Shown here piece after piece: positions 61,515 through 64,000 of a stretch of 64,000 nucleotides of DNA. The stretch is taken from positions 248,001-312,000 of the forward strand of contig NZ_JAPDPF010000003.1 of NCBI RefSeq assembly GCF_026283925.1, written 5' to 3'. Numbering within the stretch: the stretch's first letter is position 1; every line of letters begins with the position of its first letter. The notes beneath the pieces were generated by a model. The model did no database searches and was not told the DNA's origin. It saw nothing but the letters and a program-made list of their open reading frames with translations. The position numbers were made by a program, and so were the translations under genes. This DNA comes from Dyella halodurans. GTDB taxonomy: Bacteria > Pseudomonadota > Gammaproteobacteria > Xanthomonadales > Rhodanobacteraceae.

Positions 61515-62084
61515 CTATTTGGCGGCGAGTGCCTTGCGCACGGCCTGGACGAAATCCGGATCCAGCCGACCCATGACGTCGCTGCGCGCGAGGATGCGGC
61601 CATCGGCATCCAGCAGGATCAATTCGCTGGAATGATTGAAGTCACCATCCGGCAGCTGTCGGTACTGCAGGCCGAGCAAGGCAGCGAGCTGACGCGCGTC
61701 CTGCGACTCGGCGCGGGCGAGCGTCCAAGGCGGCGCGTTCAACTTGCGCCGGTCGGCGTATTCGCGCAGCGCCGCAACACTGTCGCGGGCTGGGTCGAAG
61801 CTCACCAGGAGCAGGTCAAGCCGGCCACGCGCCGACTCATCCAGCGCCTTCGCGGTAAGTTTCATGGTATCCACGACCATGGGGCACACCATCGTGCACG
61901 AGGTGTAGAACATCGAGACCACTTGCACATGCCCTCGACGCGCAGCCCATGGCCAGTCATGTCCGTCCTGGTCGGTGAGCCTGACCTCGAGCTGATAGAC
62001 CGAGTCCCCGGGAAGCGGCGCACGGGCAAAGACCTGGCCTGCAAAGAAAACCAGACACAACAACATCAGCAGGTGTTTCATCAC
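61515..62084 (-). CDS. SCO1/SenC-family copper chaperone
   Basis: A 189-residue protein with signal peptide LLMLLCLVFFAGQVFA. The copper site is complete: FYTSCTMVCPMVVD with the CxxxC pair near residue 64 and the His in FNHSSELILLDADG. SCO proteins deliver copper or reduce thiols for copper enzymes such as CuA oxidases; here, six bases after nirV and in an operon with nirK, it probably serves nitrite reductase. It is the last gene of that operon. Confidence 0.92.
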   Translation of the reverse strand: MMKHLLMLLCLVFFAGQVFARAPLPGDSVYQLEVRLTDQDGHDWPWAARRGHVQVVSMFYTSCTMVCPMVVDTMKLTAKALDESARGRLDLLLVSFDPARDSVAALREYADRRKLNAPPWTLARAESQDARQLAALLGLQYRQLPDGDFNHSSELILLDADGRILARSDVMGRLDPDFVQAVRKALAAK

Positions 62085-62090
62085 AAATCC

Positions 62091-62861
62091 TCAGTGCGAG
62101 CGCGCACAACGGAAGCCCATCGAGCTGGTGGTATCAGAGGCTTTCAGCGCGGACAGCATGGCGACACGCATCAGGCTGGCGTAGTTCTCTTTCTGCTGCA
62201 TGGTGAGCGCACCGGCGCCACAGAACTTCAACTTGTCGGCGCCATCCTGGTCCCGGCTATCGACGCCGACCAGCAAGGCATTGAAGTCGCCCACCCATTC
62301 CCATACCAGGCCATTGAGATCGCTTACTCCATGCACGTCCGCCGCGCCGCCGATGGCGGGCAGCGGCGTGTTGGAAGGACGGCCGTACCATGCCAGTACG
62401 CGCTCGCGCCATGCCGGGTCGTTGCGCGCATCGGCACGGTGGTCATCGGCCGCGGCCGCGTATTCCCACTCGTACCAACTCGGCAACCTGGCCTGCTCGC
62501 TCTCGCAATAGGCTTGTGCGGCAAACCAGCTGATTTGCGTCACCGGTTGTGATGGCTGTGCTTCGCTGCCCAGCACATCGGCTGCTGCCCAGTGCGAAAG
62601 GTAGCGACCGTCGGCAAAAATTCCCGCTACGCGGTCGCGGCGCCACTGTGGGTGCGTCTGCACGAAGGCGAGGAATTCCGCGTTGGTAACCGGCTCGGTG
62701 CGCAGCTGGAACGGCTCGATGGTCACTGGTGCCGCCTTGCCATCGGCCGGCATCACGCTGGTGAACAGGCCGCCCGGCAGGGCGGCGTAGTTCGCCGCCG
62801 CTGCCGGCAAGGAGAGCAACGCGCCGAGCATCAGTATCGGCAGACTGCGCAGCGCGTTCAT
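62091..62861 (-). CDS. nirV: Formylglycine-generating-enzyme-like protein, NirV type
   Basis: A 256-residue protein with a signal peptide ending PAAAA. It has the FGE-sulfatase fold motifs: RTEPVTNAEFLAFVQTHPQW, QPVTQISWFAAQAYCESEQARLPSWYEWEYAA, DLNGLVWEWVGDF and SSMGFRCAR at the end. NirV genes follow nirK in many denitrifiers; their role is unknown, maybe maturation. Catalytic cysteines of true formylglycine enzymes are not obvious. It starts two bases after the nirK stop. Confidence 0.9.
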   Translation of the reverse strand: MNALRSLPILMLGALLSLPAAAANYAALPGGLFTSVMPADGKAAPVTIEPFQLRTEPVTNAEFLAFVQTHPQWRRDRVAGIFADGRYLSHWAAADVLGSEAQPSQPVTQISWFAAQAYCESEQARLPSWYEWEYAAAADDHRADARNDPAWRERVLAWYGRPSNTPLPAIGGAADVHGVSDLNGLVWEWVGDFNALLVGVDSRDQDGADKLKFCGAGALTMQQKENYASLMRVAMLSALKASDTTSSMGFRCARSH

Positions 62862-62863
62862 CG

Positions 62864-64000
62864 TCAGTGCCCCGCTGCCGCCGGCGCCGGCTGTGCGCGC
62901 ACCTTGCTTACCTCCTCCGCACTGATCTGCCCGCCAGGATTGCCCCAGCTGTTGAGCACATAGGTGAGGATGTTGGCGACTTCGTCGTCGGTAAGCTGGC
63001 TCATCGGCGGCATCACCGAGTCGTAGTCCTTGCCGTTGACCGTGACCTTGCCCGTGCGGCCATGCAGCGGGATCGCAATCAGCTGCTCCTTGCTCTGCTT
63101 GGCCAGGTAATCGGACTTGGCGAGGGGAGGAAACACGTTAGGCAAACCTTCGCCGTTCGCCTGATGGCAGACCGAACAGGTACCGGCAAACAATTGCTGG
63201 CCGGCCTTGACCTGGTCATCCTTGCTCAAGGTGCCCGCTGCATTGGCCTTGGCCGCGACGCTGACCGCATGGAGGTTCGGCCCGGCGCGGTCGCCCAGGT
63301 AGACCGAATCGACTTCCTTGCCCGAGTAGATCGCCTTGTTTTCCGGGCCATCCACCTTGAGGATGCCCATCGCGCCCTTGTTGAAGGCGCGGAAGATCGA
63401 ATGGTCGACCAGTACATAGCTGCCCGGCACGTCCACGTGGAATTCCGCCATCATCGCGCCACCGGACGGAATCAGCGTGGTCTGCACGTTCTCCTGCGCG
63501 TGCTTGCCGCCTTCGTAGTAGACCTTGTCGAAGATCTCGCCGATCACGTGGAAACTCGACACCAGGTTCGGTCCGCCATTGCCCACGAACAGGCGCACGG
63601 TTTCGCCGGTCTTGGCGGTCAACGCGTTGTCGCCGGTCAGCGCGCCCTCGCGGCCGTTGAACAGCACGTAGGTCGGATGCTCATCGATCGCCTTGTCCAT
63701 ATCGAACGGCTGGTGACCCTTCTCGCGGTACTTGCCCGTCGTATAGAAGTCGCCCTGCATGACGTAGTACTCGTGGTCCACCTTCGGCAAGCCTTCCGGC
63801 GGCTCCACCAGGATCAGGCCATACATGCCGTTGGCGATGTGCATGCCCACCGGCGCCGTGGCGCAGTGGTAGACGTAGATGCCGGCGTTGAGCGCCTTGA
63901 AGGTGAATTGCGACTCGTGCCCCGGCGCGGTGAAGCTTGACGCCGCGCCGCCGCCCGGGCCGGTGACGCCGTGCAGGTCGATGTTGTGCGGCATCTTGTT
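62864..64000 (-). CDS. nirK: Copper nitrite reductase fused to cytochrome c (5' end outside the window)
   Basis: The frame runs off the right edge; 378 residues remain. Copper sites: PHNIDLHG with type 1 His, catalytic Asp and type 2 His; [17 protein letters not shown] with His, Cys, His and Met; SSFHVIGE and [15 protein letters not shown]. From about residue 265 a class I cytochrome c follows, with [14 protein letters not shown] as heme site and [20 protein letters not shown] with the Met ligand. It reduces nitrite to nitric oxide in the periplasm, with the heme domain as built-in electron entry, perhaps from azurin. The internal ATG at 63994 is not the start. Confidence 0.95.
   Translation of the reverse strand, partial: NKMPHNIDLHGVTGPGGGAASSFTAPGHESQFTFKALNAGIYVYHCATAPVGMHIANGMYGLILVEPPEGLPKVDHEYYVMQGDFYTTGKYREKGHQPFDMDKAIDEHPTYVLFNGREGALTGDNALTAKTGETVRLFVGNGGPNLVSSFHVIGEIFDKVYYEGGKHAQENVQTTLIPSGGAMMAEFHVDVPGSYVLVDHSIFRAFNKGAMGILKVDGPENKAIYSGKEVDSVYLGDRAGPNLHAVSVAAKANAAGTLSKDDQVKAGQQLFAGTCSVCHQANGEGLPNVFPPLAKSDYLAKQSKEQLIAIPLHGRTGKVTVNGKDYDSVMPPMSQLTDDEVANILTYVLNSWGNPGGQISAEEVSKVRAQPAPAAAGH

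Overview
The window is GC-rich, tightly packed bacterial chromosome that reads as a gammaproteobacterium of the Xanthomonadales, most likely family Rhodanobacteraceae (Rhodanobacter/Dyella-like). The reasons are the surface-polysaccharide cluster sitting between metB and etfBA, which is the classic xanthomonad O-antigen position; the manB-manC (xanA-xanB-like) pair next to etf; and a copper nitrite reductase fused to cytochrome c, as seen in denitrifying Rhodanobacter. No rRNA, tRNA, CRISPR array, phage or intact insertion sequence was recognised.

Region 1 (1-10.4 kb) is polysaccharide accessory DNA: a glycosyltransferase cut by the left edge, a minus-strand set (GT4, flippase-like protein, large membrane protein), a GT2, a stretch of about 0.9 kb without a recognisable gene, a methyltransferase that looks AT-richer than its neighbours, and a Gtr-like cassette (GtrA flippase, GT2 with a C-terminal cysteine cluster, 491-residue membrane protein).

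Region 2 (10.5-29.5 kb) is the core locus. etfB-etfA-manB-manC run rightward. A tightly coupled minus-strand operon, wzm-wzt-(FkbM methyltransferase plus coiled coil)-(triple-domain glycosyltransferase)-gmd-rmd, should make GDP-D-rhamnose from GDP-mannose, build a polymer, perhaps cap it, and export it by an ABC transporter. metB and rmlBACD follow, then a decayed sugar-N-acetyltransferase.

Region 3 (29.5-48.2 kb) is mostly housekeeping: glmS, cystathionine beta-synthase, a DUF465 protein, two DUF4398-type envelope proteins, pilU, maiA, and a scattered central-carbon set (pgk, gph-like, tkt, fba, pyk, gap) with an outer-membrane barrel, a TonB-domain protein, an S1/P1-type nuclease and an OsmC protein between them.

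Region 4 (48.4-64 kb) is a copper/denitrification region: azurin, tpx, a CopD-like protein, a tyrA-like gene and ubiD, DUF2946, a TonB-dependent copper receptor, a small periplasmic protein, fabA-fabB, DUF2249 plus an NnrS-like protein, an alginate-export-type porin, and an operon nirK-nirV-sco whose nirK runs off the right edge. Five near-identical 14-bp palindromes (YTGAY-N4-RTCAR) lie 41-78 bp upstream of azurin, the small periplasmic gene, fabA, the DUF2249 gene and the porin, with a weaker one before the copD-like gene. They look like FNR/DNR/NnrR-type sites and would tie this region, including fabA-fabB, into one oxygen/nitric-oxide-responsive regulon.
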